Origin: Pseudomonas sp. Fl4BN1 | Lineage (GTDB): Bacteria; Pseudomonadota; Gammaproteobacteria; Pseudomonadales; Pseudomonadaceae | Assembly: GCF_009908285.1 (NCBI RefSeq) | Contig: NZ_JAAARM010000008.1 | Span: 62,001-126,000, forward strand | Length of the DNA: 64,000 bases | Reading direction: 5' to 3' | In this document: one piece after another, positions 32,709 to 41,547 of the stretch | How positions within the stretch are numbered: position 1 is the first letter of the stretch | Layout: each line of letters begins with the position of its first letter | Notes under the pieces: model-generated | What the model saw: the letters and a program-made list of their open reading frames with translations, nothing else | Told to the model about the DNA's origin: nothing | Database searches by the model: none | Position numbers and translations under genes: made by a program

Positions 32709-33505
32709 TGCTGCGTTGGCTGGCGCTTCTGTGCCTGCTGGCCAGCGTTCCCGCACTGGCGGCGCCGCGGGTCGTTAGCTTGGCGCCTTCGCTCTCGGAA
32801 ATCGTTGTCGAATTAGGCGCCGCCGAGCTGCTGGTCGGCGTGTTGGATGCCGGCGAGCGTCCGCCACAGATCGCGGGTCTGCCTTCGGTGGGGCGCTATG
32901 GTCAACTGGATATGGAGCGGCTGCTCAGTCTCAAACCCGACTTGCTGCTGCTCTGGCCGGGCAGTGTGGGCCCGGCCCAGCGCGAACAGCTGTCGCGCCT
33001 GGGGATTGCCATCTACGTCGCCGAACCCCATGACCTTCAGCAACTGATTGCGCAGATCGCCGAGATCGGCGAGCGCCTGGGGCGGCCTGCGGCTGGCCAG
33101 CAACTAGCGGCGCAGTTGAGTCGGCAATTGAGTCGGTTGCGCGCGCGCTATCATCGCGAGCCCCCCTTGGCGGTGTTCTATCAAGTCTGGGATCAGCCGC
33201 TGTACACCGTGGGTGGCGGGCAGATCATCAGTGAAGCGCTGAGCGTCTGCGGTGCCCGCAATGTATTTGCCGACCAGCAGTTACCGGCGCCTCAAGTCAG
33301 CGTCGAAGCGGTGTTGCAGCGCAACCCGCAGGTGATCCTGGCCACTGCTCAGGGGCAGTTGGATGCCTGGAAGGCCTGGCCGCAGATTGCTGCGGTCAAG
33401 CAAGGACGCTTGTTGCTGGTGACTGATAAAGGACTGGAACGGCCCAGCGGGCAAATGATTGCCGCGACTGCCAAGCTCTGTGCATTGATCGCGCCTGAGC
33501 GCTGA
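32708..33505 (+). CDS. BtuF-like periplasmic cobalamin-binding protein
   Basis: The 265-residue protein has a signal peptide ([20 protein letters not shown]) and the class III binding-protein fold of BtuF/FhuD: RVVSLAPSLSEIVVELGA, LVGVLDAG, DMERLLSLKPDLLLLW and VFYQVWDQPLYTVGGGQIISE. BtuF delivers vitamin B12 to BtuCD. The convergently placed BtuB-type receptor strengthens the B12 assignment, although haem or siderophore binding is not excluded. No btuC or btuD is in the window. It follows the small membrane protein with a 1-bp overlap. Confidence 0.87.
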   Translation: MLRWLALLCLLASVPALAAPRVVSLAPSLSEIVVELGAAELLVGVLDAGERPPQIAGLPSVGRYGQLDMERLLSLKPDLLLLWPGSVGPAQREQLSRLGIAIYVAEPHDLQQLIAQIAEIGERLGRPAAGQQLAAQLSRQLSRLRARYHREPPLAVFYQVWDQPLYTVGGGQIISEALSVCGARNVFADQQLPAPQVSVEAVLQRNPQVILATAQGQLDAWKAWPQIAAVKQGRLLLVTDKGLERPSGQMIAATAKLCALIAPER

Positions 33506-33533
33506 GCCCTGTTCGCCGGCCCTACGCCATCAC

Positions 33534-33557
33534 TGTAGGAGCCGGCTTGCCGGCGAA
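33534..33557. repeat. REP element
   Basis: A clean REP copy (tgtaggagccggcttgccgg..) lies just past the convergent ends of the btuF-like and btuB-like genes. A shortened inverted arm (ttcgccggccctac) occurs about 20 bp upstream. Confidence 0.82.
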
Positions 33558-33568
33558 GGCGGCGGATC

Positions 33569-35452
33569 TTACAGCTCCGGCGTCCAGGTCACGCCGAGCA
33601 TCCAGGTGCGGCCTTCGGTGCGGTAGCCATAGTCGCTGCCCTGGTAGCTGTAGAGCGCGCGCGTGTAGGACTTGTCGAAAAGATTGTCGAGCTTCAGGTC
33701 CAGCTTGATTTCATTGTTGACCGCCCAGCTGCTGCGCAGGCCGAACAGGCTATAGCCGGGGATCGAGAATCGATTCTCCATGTCGTTGTAACTACTGCTA
33801 ATTGCCTGCCAGCTGGCACCGAGTCCCAATCGATCAAATTGCCGATCCAGATCCAGGCTCAACGTGCGCCGTGCACGTCGGTTCAGGGTGTGTCCGGTGT
33901 CACGATCCCTGGGGTCGATGATCGCCAACCCAAGGTTGCTCTGCCAACCCAATATCTCTTGTTTGAGACTTGCCTCGAAACCGTTAATGCGCGCGGAGCC
34001 AATGTTCTGTGGGCGGTACCTGGCATCAGGGGTAATAGCATCCTTGATGTCTGTGCGATAAAGCGAGGCCTCCAGGCGGCTGCTTTCGCTTAGTTGGCTG
34101 CGCCATTGCAGTTCATAGCTCTTTGAGTGTTCTGGCTTGAGGTTGGGATTGTCGTATCCCGGGTAGTACAGATCACTGAAGTTCGGTGCCCGAAAGCCTT
34201 CGCTGTAGGACAGCAGCAGGTCGTTGTCCGGATTCAGCGGCAGGGTGAAGGTGCCGCTCCAGGTGTTTTGCCCGCCATATTGCTGATTCTGGTCGCGACG
34301 CAGGCCCAGCTCGGTGGAGAAGCTGTCCCCGCGAAAGCGGTGCTGGATAAAGGCGGCGCGGTTCCAGCGGCTGTCCTCGGCAAATCGGGCTGGGCTGGTA
34401 TTGAGCCGGTCTTCATACCAGTCGGCTCCGACGATCAGGCTGTTCTGGTCGTTCAGGCGCAGATCGTTCTGCCAGTTGAGTGAGTCCCGATAGGTATTGA
34501 ATACACTGCGCTCGTCACTGAGCTTGTCGCGTTTGAGATCGCGGTTCTCGCTGTGCCCCAGTTCTATCCGCGACTGCCAGCGGTCGTTGATGGTTGCGTC
34601 GAGATACCCGCTGACGCTACTGACGCTGAAGTCGGTGTAGGGGTCCTGCTCGAAGACGTTGTAGTTTGAGTCGTAGCGACCAAAAGGGTTGTCATAGCGC
34701 GTACGACCACGGTTATCCAGCAGGTTGAACCCCGCCTCCAGGTCATCACTCAGCGCGTGGCTGAGGGTGAAGCTCAACGATTTGTTGCGATAACCATCGT
34801 GGTCGGCGTCGCTGGGGAATGACTCACGAGTCCAGTCGATCCCGGCAGTTTCATCCAGGCTGGCGCCCAGGCTGAAGCGCGTCTGTTGATCACCGCCGGA
34901 CAGCCCCAGGCTGCGCTCCCAGGTCTGGTTGCTGCCGACACCAACGTGCATGCGCCCGTGCAGCCCAGACTCGGTGCCGCGCCGAGTAAATATCTGGATT
35001 ACGCCACCCAAGGCATCACTGCCGTAGAGGGCCGAGCGTGAGCCGCGCAGTACTTCCACGCGCTCGATCTGGTCGACGCTGATGAATTGCAGGTTGCTGT
35101 CGCCGGACGAGGAGCTGCTGATGCGTTGGCCGTCTACCAATACCAGGCTCTGGGCCGAGTTGGTGCCACGGATGAAAATGTTCGGCGGACTACCACGCCC
35201 GCCACTCTGGGCGACCTGCACCCCCGGCACCCGTTGCAGCAGGTCGATCAGGCTGCTGGGTTGCAGGCGATCGATTTCTTCCCGGGTGAATACGCTGTTG
35301 GCGGCGCTGCTGTCGTTGCGTGCCTGTACCTGGCGATTGGCACTGATCAGCGTCTCCGGAAGTTTCAGGGCTTGATCGCGTTCAAAAGTGTCTGCGAGCA
35401 AATCGGCACAGGGCAGGAGGCACAGGGGCAGGGCAAGGCGAGAGAGTTTCAT
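33569..35452 (-). CDS. btuB: BtuB-like TonB-dependent outer-membrane receptor
   Basis: The 627-residue protein has a signal peptide (MKLSRLALPLCLLPCADLLA), a TonB-box-like ETLISANR and a plug domain (about 30-150) with VFTREEIDRLQPSSLIDLL and IFIRGTNSAQSLVLVDGQRI. A 22-strand barrel follows, ending WMLGVTWTPEL. Size and plug match BtuB, the cobalamin receptor, and the BtuF-like gene is convergent next door. A full cobalamin riboswitch is not visible in the 130 bp upstream, which is unusual for btuB. The start at 35452 gives a proper signal peptide. Confidence 0.88.
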   Translation of the reverse strand: MKLSRLALPLCLLPCADLLADTFERDQALKLPETLISANRQVQARNDSSAANSVFTREEIDRLQPSSLIDLLQRVPGVQVAQSGGRGSPPNIFIRGTNSAQSLVLVDGQRISSSSSGDSNLQFISVDQIERVEVLRGSRSALYGSDALGGVIQIFTRRGTESGLHGRMHVGVGSNQTWERSLGLSGGDQQTRFSLGASLDETAGIDWTRESFPSDADHDGYRNKSLSFTLSHALSDDLEAGFNLLDNRGRTRYDNPFGRYDSNYNVFEQDPYTDFSVSSVSGYLDATINDRWQSRIELGHSENRDLKRDKLSDERSVFNTYRDSLNWQNDLRLNDQNSLIVGADWYEDRLNTSPARFAEDSRWNRAAFIQHRFRGDSFSTELGLRRDQNQQYGGQNTWSGTFTLPLNPDNDLLLSYSEGFRAPNFSDLYYPGYDNPNLKPEHSKSYELQWRSQLSESSRLEASLYRTDIKDAITPDARYRPQNIGSARINGFEASLKQEILGWQSNLGLAIIDPRDRDTGHTLNRRARRTLSLDLDRQFDRLGLGASWQAISSSYNDMENRFSIPGYSLFGLRSSWAVNNEIKLDLKLDNLFDKSYTRALYSYQGSDYGYRTEGRTWMLGVTWTPEL

Positions 35453-35581
35453 GGCTATTCCATTAGCGCGGCGGGGGCCTTGGCCGCAAGAATCGGGGAA
35501 TGCGGCACCCAGGTTGCCGATGCGGGCGAGTCGCGCAGGGCTACAGGGCCCGGAGGGCAGGCCCTGCATTCGCTAGAGAGT

Positions 35582-37483
35582 TTACGACAGGCCCAGCAGT
35601 TGCAGGCGCTGGCGCACCGCGGCCTCGATGCCGGCCTCGTCGAGGCCACATTCGGCAAGCATCTGCGCCGGCTTGGCGTGCTCGACATAAGCGTCCGGCA
35701 GACCCAGGTGCAGAATCGGCTTGAGGATGCTTTCGCGGGCCATGAATTCACTGACCGCGCCACCGGCGCCGCCCATGATGGCGTTTTCTTCGATAGTCAC
35801 CAGCAGTTCGTGGCTGGCGGCAATTTCGCGGACCAGGGCTTCATCCAGAGGCTTGACGAAGCGCATGTCGACCACGGTGGCGTCGAGTTTCTCGGCCACT
35901 AGCAGGGCTTCGGCCAGTTGCACGCCGAACACCAGCAGAGCGACTTGTCGACCTTGGCGACGGATCAGGCCCTTGCCGATCTCGATCGGCTCCAGGTCCT
36001 TGTCGATCGGCGCATTGGGGCCAGTACCGCGTGGGTAACGCACGGCCGCCGGGCCGTTGTACAGGTGGCCGGTGCTGAGCATCTTGCGCAGTTCATTCTC
36101 GTCGCTTGGGGTCATCACCAGCATGCCGGGGATGCAGCGCAAGTAGGACAGGTCAAAGCTGCCGGCGTGGGTCGGGCCGTCTTCGCCCACCAGGCCTGCG
36201 CGGTCGATGGCGAACAGCACGTCGAGGTTCTGCACCGCCACGTCGTGGATCAGTTGGTCGTAGCCGCGCTGGAGGAAAGTGGAGTAGATCGCCACCACCG
36301 GCTTGGCACCTTCGCAGGCCATGCCGGCCGCCAGGGTCACCGCGTGCTGTTCGGCAATTGCCACGTCGAAGTAGCGCAGCGGGAAACGCTCGCTGAAAGC
36401 CACCAGGTCGGAGCCTTCCTTCATCGCAGGGGTAATGCCCACCAGCCGCGGGTCGGCGGCGGCCATGTCACACAGCCACTCGCCGAACACGCCGGAGTAC
36501 TTCGGTCCGCCGGCCTTTTTCGGCGCAGCGGCCGGAGCGTCCAGAGGTTCCAGCTTGGTGATGGCGTGGTAGCCGATCGGGTCGACTTCCGCCGGGGCGA
36601 AGCCCTTGCCCTTCTTGGTCACCACATGCAGGAACTGCGGCCCCTTGAGATCGCGCATGTTGCGCAGAGTGGCGATCAGGGTCGGCAGGTCGTGGCCATC
36701 GATGGGGCCGATGTAGTTCCAGCCCAGCTCTTCGAACAGGGTGCCGGGTACCAGCATGCCCTTGGCGTACTCTTCAGTACGGCGGGCGATTTCCCAGGCG
36801 CCTGGCAGGCGCGACAGGACCTTCTTGCTGCCCTCGCGCATGCTGGCGTAGGTGCGGCTGGAGAGGATCTTGGCCAGGTAGTTGGACAGGCCGCCGACAT
36901 TGCGCGAGATCGACATGTCGTTGTCGTTGAGGATCACCAGCATGTTGGCGTCCACTTCCGGCGCGTGGTTCAGGGCCTCGAAGGCCATGCCAGCAGTAAG
37001 GGCGCCGTCGCCGATCACCGCGATAGCCTTGCGCTCGCTGTTCTGCAGGCGGGCGGCAATGGCCATGCCCAGCGCGGCACTGATGGAGGTGCTGGAGTGG
37101 CCGACGCCAAAGGTGTCGTACTCGCTCTCGGAGCGCCGGGGGAAAGCGGCCAGGCCGTCTTTCTGGCGCAGGGTGGCCATTTGTTCGCGGCGACCGGTGA
37201 GGATCTTGTGCGGATAGGCCTGATGACCCACGTCCCACACCAGCCGGTCGTCCGGGGTGTCGAATACGTAATGCAACGCGATGGTCAGCTCGATGACCCC
37301 GAGGCCGGCACCGAAGTGCCCACCGGTCTGGCCGACCGTGTAGAGCAATTCCAGGCGCAATTCATCGGCCAGGGTTTCCAGCTCGGCTTCACCTAACCGG
37401 CGCAGGCCGTCCGGCGTCTTGGCACGGTCGAGCAGCGGCGTGGTCGGGCGTTTGCGGGGAATCTCATGAAACGTCGTGGGCAT
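35582..37483 (-). CDS. dxs: Dxs, 1-deoxy-D-xylulose-5-phosphate synthase
   Basis: The 633-residue protein has the complete transketolase-like layout: TPP-binding [17 protein letters not shown] with [23 protein letters not shown], the pyrimidine domain [36 protein letters not shown] and the C-terminal domain [18 protein letters not shown]. It makes DXP for isoprenoid, thiamine and pyridoxal synthesis. The ATG at 37483 begins [13 protein letters not shown], typical of Pseudomonas Dxs. ispA and xseB lie upstream in the same direction. Confidence 0.97.
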   Translation of the reverse strand: MPTTFHEIPRKRPTTPLLDRAKTPDGLRRLGEAELETLADELRLELLYTVGQTGGHFGAGLGVIELTIALHYVFDTPDDRLVWDVGHQAYPHKILTGRREQMATLRQKDGLAAFPRRSESEYDTFGVGHSSTSISAALGMAIAARLQNSERKAIAVIGDGALTAGMAFEALNHAPEVDANMLVILNDNDMSISRNVGGLSNYLAKILSSRTYASMREGSKKVLSRLPGAWEIARRTEEYAKGMLVPGTLFEELGWNYIGPIDGHDLPTLIATLRNMRDLKGPQFLHVVTKKGKGFAPAEVDPIGYHAITKLEPLDAPAAAPKKAGGPKYSGVFGEWLCDMAAADPRLVGITPAMKEGSDLVAFSERFPLRYFDVAIAEQHAVTLAAGMACEGAKPVVAIYSTFLQRGYDQLIHDVAVQNLDVLFAIDRAGLVGEDGPTHAGSFDLSYLRCIPGMLVMTPSDENELRKMLSTGHLYNGPAAVRYPRGTGPNAPIDKDLEPIEIGKGLIRRQGRQVALLVFGVQLAEALLVAEKLDATVVDMRFVKPLDEALVREIAASHELLVTIEENAIMGGAGGAVSEFMARESILKPILHLGLPDAYVEHAKPAQMLAECGLDEAGIEAAVRQRLQLLGLS

Positions 37484-37595
37484 CAGGCGAATCGTTATAG
37501 GTATAGAAAGAGGCGGCAGTTTACCTTATGCATCGCAAGCTGCCCACGCAGAGCACCGAACTTGGCCGATATGCGGTCCGGGTGCGGGCCGCCGA

Positions 37596-38483
37596 TCAGC
37601 TGCGGCGCTCGACGATATACCGCGCCAGCTCGCGCAGGGGCTCGGCCGCTGCGTCAAACGGACGCAGGGCGTGCAGCGCCTGGTCGCGCAGTTCCAGGGC
37701 GTATTCCTTGGCGGCGGCCAGGCCCAGCAACGCCGGGTAGGTTGGCTTGTCCCGGGCAATGTCGGCGCCCTGGCGTTTGCCCAGGGTCGCGGTATCGCTT
37801 TCGACGTCGAGGATGTCGTCCTGCACCTGGAACGCCAGGCCGATGGCTCGGGCATAGGTCTGCAAGGACTTCAGTTCGTCTTTCTCCGCCATGCCGCTGG
37901 CCAGGGCGCCGAGGATCACGCTGGCCTCGATCAGGGCGCCGGTCTTGTGCCGGTGCATGTACTCCAGAGCCTGCTGATCGAGCTTGAGGCCCACCGAGCC
38001 GAGGTCGATGGCCTGGCCGCCGACCATCCCCGCAGGGCCTGCGGCCAGGGCCAGGGTGGTGACCATGCGCAGGCGGATCTCGGCGCTGGCGTCGCTCAAC
38101 TGCGGGTCCAGCAGGGCACTGAAGGCCAGGCTCTGCAGGCCGTCACCGGCAAGGATCGCGCAGGCTTCGTCGAAGGCCTTGTGAGTGGTGGGCTGGCCGC
38201 GACGCAGGTCGTCGTCGTCCATCGCCGGCAGGTCGTCGTGCACCAGCGAGTAAGCGTGAATCAGTTCCACCGCACAGGCTGCGCCGTTGGCTTGCTCGGG
38301 CTTGCCGCCCAGAGCCTCGCAGGCGGCATAGGCCAACAGTGGGCGCACTCGTTTGCCACCATTCATCACGCTGTAGCGCATGGCTTCATAGAGGCGGGCA
38401 AGTTCGGGGCTTGGAGCAATGAACAGGGTTTGCATTGCAGCGTCGACGCGGGCCTGACTGGTGGCCTGATAGGCGGAAATCAT
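37596..38483 (-). CDS. ispA: IspA, farnesyl diphosphate synthase
   Basis: The 295-residue protein has both Asp-rich motifs of short-chain prenyl synthases: [17 protein letters not shown] (first) and [13 protein letters not shown] (second), with [17 protein letters not shown] upstream and [12 protein letters not shown] between. It condenses IPP with DMAPP to FPP. The ATG at 38483 overlaps the xseB stop as ATGA, and dxs follows 112 bp downstream. Confidence 0.96.
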   Translation of the reverse strand: MISAYQATSQARVDAAMQTLFIAPSPELARLYEAMRYSVMNGGKRVRPLLAYAACEALGGKPEQANGAACAVELIHAYSLVHDDLPAMDDDDLRRGQPTTHKAFDEACAILAGDGLQSLAFSALLDPQLSDASAEIRLRMVTTLALAAGPAGMVGGQAIDLGSVGLKLDQQALEYMHRHKTGALIEASVILGALASGMAEKDELKSLQTYARAIGLAFQVQDDILDVESDTATLGKRQGADIARDKPTYPALLGLAAAKEYALELRDQALHALRPFDAAAEPLRELARYIVERRS

Positions 38484-38722
38484 TCTGGCTGTTCCGCATC
38501 GAAGGGCTGTTCCGCCAGCTCGCCATCGCGCTCCAGCAGGATCTGTACTTTCTGCTCGGCCTGGGCCAGGGCGGCCTGGCAGTCACGGGTCAGGCCGATG
38601 CCTTGCTCGAAAGCGGTCAATGAGTCTTCCAGCGACAGCTCGCCGTTCTCCAGACGCTCGACCAGGGTTTGCAGGTCGGCGAGGGATTGTTCGAAATCTA
38701 AGGCAGCTTTTTTGCGGGCCAT
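38480..38722 (-). CDS. xseB: XseB, exodeoxyribonuclease VII small subunit
   Basis: The 80-residue protein has the family length and core: [40 protein letters not shown] and a C-terminal helix [11 protein letters not shown]. It binds XseA in the multi-subunit single-strand exonuclease. It heads the xseB-ispA-dxs operon, and the ATG at 38722 is followed directly by a Lys/Ala-rich start. xseA is not in the window. Confidence 0.95.
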   Translation of the reverse strand: MARKKAALDFEQSLADLQTLVERLENGELSLEDSLTAFEQGIGLTRDCQAALAQAEQKVQILLERDGELAEQPFDAEQPE

Positions 38723-39206
38723 GGCGGCTATCCCGGTTGACGTTAAACCGGCGCGACACTAGCAGACACCGGGGTTTCGGGCAAATGAGAAGGGCTCGCT
38801 GGCGCGCCTGCTCAGGACCTTGGGAGGTGACTTTCCACGGACTTTTTCCCGTCGCGATGAAGAGGCCGGAACACAAGGTGCGCAGCGGGTACGGCGGCGC
38901 GGCCCATGAGGCAAAGCTGTTCTGCAACAGAGCGTCCAGTTCACTCTGGGCTCAGAGCTCCTGGCCCACCACTCCCGATATCCGCAACAAGCGTCCTTGC
39001 ACTTGGACGCATTCACGCAAAGCGGGGCAAGATATTCAGCCTGCCAGTCGAAACTGTGCCAGGTAGGGGTTGCCAGGCCTGGCGCGAATGGTCCATGGAC
39101 GGATTCTCTGGGAGCGAATGCATCACCTATTTGACTCATTGAATGAGCCGAATGTGCGAGAAAACCGGCTCAGTGTCCCATTGCCCTCAGTCCTGGGAGT
39201 GCGGGG
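38723..39206 (-). other. Intergenic region upstream of xseB; no gene seen
   Basis: About 480 bp hold the xseB promoter region and the 3' flank of the MFS gene. Open frames here have unlikely compositions and no family resemblance. A short dyad CTCATT-g-AATGAG lies at 39135-39147. Nothing else stands out. Confidence 0.4.
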
Positions 39207-40511
39207 TCAGGCTTCGAGTTTTTCCTTTCTATGGGGCGCTTCATCCTGGGCAGCCTCATGGATCAGCAACTCCTCAGGCACTTCATCCACCCGTGGGTCC
39301 AAGGTGGCGGCCAGCACGCTGACCGGATGTTCGGGCATGGCCACGTGCTGCAGGGGCGCACCCTCAACCAGGAATTCCCCGGTGACCTGGTTCGGCTGTA
39401 CGCGCCAAACCAGCAGCAGGGCGCACAGGGAAAACACCATGTAAAAGGCGTTGTGCCCATAGAGGTTCATCAGCGCGCCGCAGAGCAGTGGTCCCAGGCA
39501 GGCACCTACCCCGTGGGTGGCCAGGAGCATGGCGCTCAGGGCCACGCGCCGGGGCTGCTCGATATTGTCGTTGGCCAGGGCCACGGCCAGCGGATACAGG
39601 GTGAAAAGCAGCAGGCCGCTGAGGAAACCGAACAGCAACAACACCGTAAAAGATAGATCGAACAGCCCCCACAGCGGTACCGCCACAAGGCACAGGGTTA
39701 CCGCGCAGCCACGAATTAGCCGTGAACGGTCGATACGGTCCGACAGCCAGCCGATCGGCCACTGGCCGCAGAGCCCGGCAAAGATCGCCACGGCGACGAA
39801 GGTGCTGGCCTGGGCGGTGTCCAGGCCACGGAGGGTGATGAATACCGGGGCCAGGGCGTAGAAGGAACCGACCATCAGCCCTGTGACGAACACGGTGCTC
39901 AGGGCTTGGGGGACACGGCGCCAGAAGAAGCTGATCTGCAGTGGTGCCGCCACCAGTTTGGCTGGATGCAAGCGCCGGGTCAGGGCCACTGGCAGCAGGC
40001 AGGCGGCAAAACACAGAGCGACGATCAGCAAGGGTTTGAAGTCCAGTTCCGGGCGCCAGATCAATACGCTCTGGCCGAGGATCAACCCCAGGGACACCGC
40101 CACCATGTAGCCGGCAAACACTGCGCCGCGCTGGTTGTTGTCCGCCTGCTCGTTGAGCCAGCTCTCGATCACCATGTACTGGTTCATCATCACCAGACCG
40201 GTGATGAAGCGCAGTACCAGCCACAGCCACAAGTCCTCGAACAGAATGTGCAACAGGACGATCATCGTCGCGGCGCCGGCGCAGGCCACGTAGGAGCGGA
40301 TATGACCGACGGCGGCGATCATCTGGTGGCCGAACTTGGCGCCGCAGACCATGCCCGCGTAGTAGGCAGCGGTGAGGCCGCCGATCCACAGTTCGTCAAC
40401 GCCCTCATGGGTCAGGCGCAGGCCGATAAAACTGAAGAACAATCCATTGCCCGTGAGCATCAGGATGGTGGCGCAGTAGAGCGCGGGGAACGTCAGCAGG
40501 GTCAGGTTCAT
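39207..40511 (-). CDS. YcaD-like MFS transporter
   Basis: The 434-residue protein has 12 predicted helices and MFS signature loops, such as GAKFGHQMIAAVG (loop 2-3 motif) and GWLSDRIDRSRLI (loop 8-9). It resembles the YcaD branch of sugar/drug-like MFS proteins. The C-terminal 60 residues are a hydrophilic tail. The start at 40511 (MNLTLLTFPALYCATILMLT) places the first helix at the N-terminus. It lies 20 bp after the LysR-type gene and may be co-transcribed with it. Substrate unknown; export or uptake linked to the hydrolase locus is possible. Confidence 0.88.
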   Translation of the reverse strand: MNLTLLTFPALYCATILMLTGNGLFFSFIGLRLTHEGVDELWIGGLTAAYYAGMVCGAKFGHQMIAAVGHIRSYVACAGAATMIVLLHILFEDLWLWLVLRFITGLVMMNQYMVIESWLNEQADNNQRGAVFAGYMVAVSLGLILGQSVLIWRPELDFKPLLIVALCFAACLLPVALTRRLHPAKLVAAPLQISFFWRRVPQALSTVFVTGLMVGSFYALAPVFITLRGLDTAQASTFVAVAIFAGLCGQWPIGWLSDRIDRSRLIRGCAVTLCLVAVPLWGLFDLSFTVLLLFGFLSGLLLFTLYPLAVALANDNIEQPRRVALSAMLLATHGVGACLGPLLCGALMNLYGHNAFYMVFSLCALLLVWRVQPNQVTGEFLVEGAPLQHVAMPEHPVSVLAATLDPRVDEVPEELLIHEAAQDEAPHRKEKLEA

Positions 40512-40531
40512 GAATTCGTCAGCAATGGCGG

Positions 40532-41470
40532 TCAGGGACCGATTTCGTTGGAGGGAAGGGTGTTTTCCAGCAGCCACTGGCGAAAGCGGCGCACGGCGGG
40601 TGGTGGGTTGCGGTGGTGGGGTTGCATCAGGTTCAGGCGCCCGCGGCTGAGCATGCGGTTCGGCAACGCCAATTGCAGGCGTCCGGCGGCGAGTTCGCCT
40701 TGCAGCAGGCTTTCCCAGCCCAGGGCTACGCCCTGGCCCATCACCGCCGACTGCATCAGCAATTGGTAGCTGTTGGTGCGCAGGGCGTGTTGCGGCGATT
40801 GGTAAGTGGCGCCCACTGCGCTGAACCAGTCGGCCCAGGTCAGCCAGTCGTGATAGTGGTCTTCGACGATCAGCAGGCGGTGTTCTTCCAGCAGGTGCTG
40901 CGGGTCGCGAATCGGCCCTTTGCGGCTCAGGTAGCCTGGGTTGCAGATGCAGATCACCTGTTCACTGGCAAATACCGGGGTCAGCTCCAGCCCCAGAGGC
41001 GCCGGCAGTTCGTCGAGGTGATAGAACAGCCCCAGGTCGTACTCGCTGACGTCCAGGTGCAATGGGCTTTCACTGCACAGGATGCGGATGTCCAGGTCCG
41101 GGAACAGGTTCTGGAATTGCGGCAGCAGGCGTGCCAGCCAGATCGAGCTGATGGTCGGCGTGCTGGCCAGGGTCAGTTGACGCTCGGCGCCGCGCCGACG
41201 CAGTTCGGCGGATTCGCGGTCCAGCTCCCGCAGCAGGCGTTGGATGGTACGAAAGTAGCGCTCCCCCGCCGGGGTCAGACTGATGCCCAGGGTGTGACGG
41301 TGGAACAGTGGGCGCGCGAGGTTTTCCTCCAGTCGCTTGATCTGGCGGCTCACGGCGCTCTGGGTCAGGTTCAGTTCCTGGGCGGCCCGAGTAAAGCTCA
41401 GGTGACGGGCCACGGCCTCGAAGGGCTGCAGGCAGTTCAGCGGTGGAAGATCGACATTGCGACGTGACAT
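40532..41470 (-). CDS. LysR-family transcriptional regulator (GcvA-like)
   Basis: The 312-residue regulator has an N-terminal winged HTH (PPLNCLQPFEAVARHLSFTR, AAQELNLTQSAVSRQIKRLE) and a C-terminal periplasmic-binding-like domain with LASTPTISSIWLARLLPQF. The early segments match the GcvA/AmpR branch. It is preceded by the CocE/NonD hydrolase gene (77 bp) and followed by the MFS gene, all on the same strand, unlike the common divergent layout. It probably controls this transport/hydrolysis locus, with the substrate or a product as inducer (inference). Confidence 0.92.
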   Translation of the reverse strand: MSRRNVDLPPLNCLQPFEAVARHLSFTRAAQELNLTQSAVSRQIKRLEENLARPLFHRHTLGISLTPAGERYFRTIQRLLRELDRESAELRRRGAERQLTLASTPTISSIWLARLLPQFQNLFPDLDIRILCSESPLHLDVSEYDLGLFYHLDELPAPLGLELTPVFASEQVICICNPGYLSRKGPIRDPQHLLEEHRLLIVEDHYHDWLTWADWFSAVGATYQSPQHALRTNSYQLLMQSAVMGQGVALGWESLLQGELAAGRLQLALPNRMLSRGRLNLMQPHHRNPPPAVRRFRQWLLENTLPSNEIGP

Positions 41471-41547
41471 GCGGGTACCCGTCTGCTGGGGCGGGTAGCG
41501 TTCCGGGCCACCCGCCAATTCTCAGAAATTGGGCATCCTGCCACGCT

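Noticed and set aside
35453..35581. Cobalamin riboswitch upstream of btuB
   Set aside because: Only about 130 bp are available, and I see no B12-box-like segment; a model search covering the dxs 3' end would decide.
35918..37396. 492-codon plus-strand open frame opposite dxs
   Set aside because: Antisense shadow of a well-conserved gene; the His/Gln/Val-rich product is typical of such frames.
38759..39139. 126-codon minus-strand frame upstream of xseB
   Set aside because: Cys/Arg/Pro-rich with no ribosome site or family resemblance; treated as non-coding.
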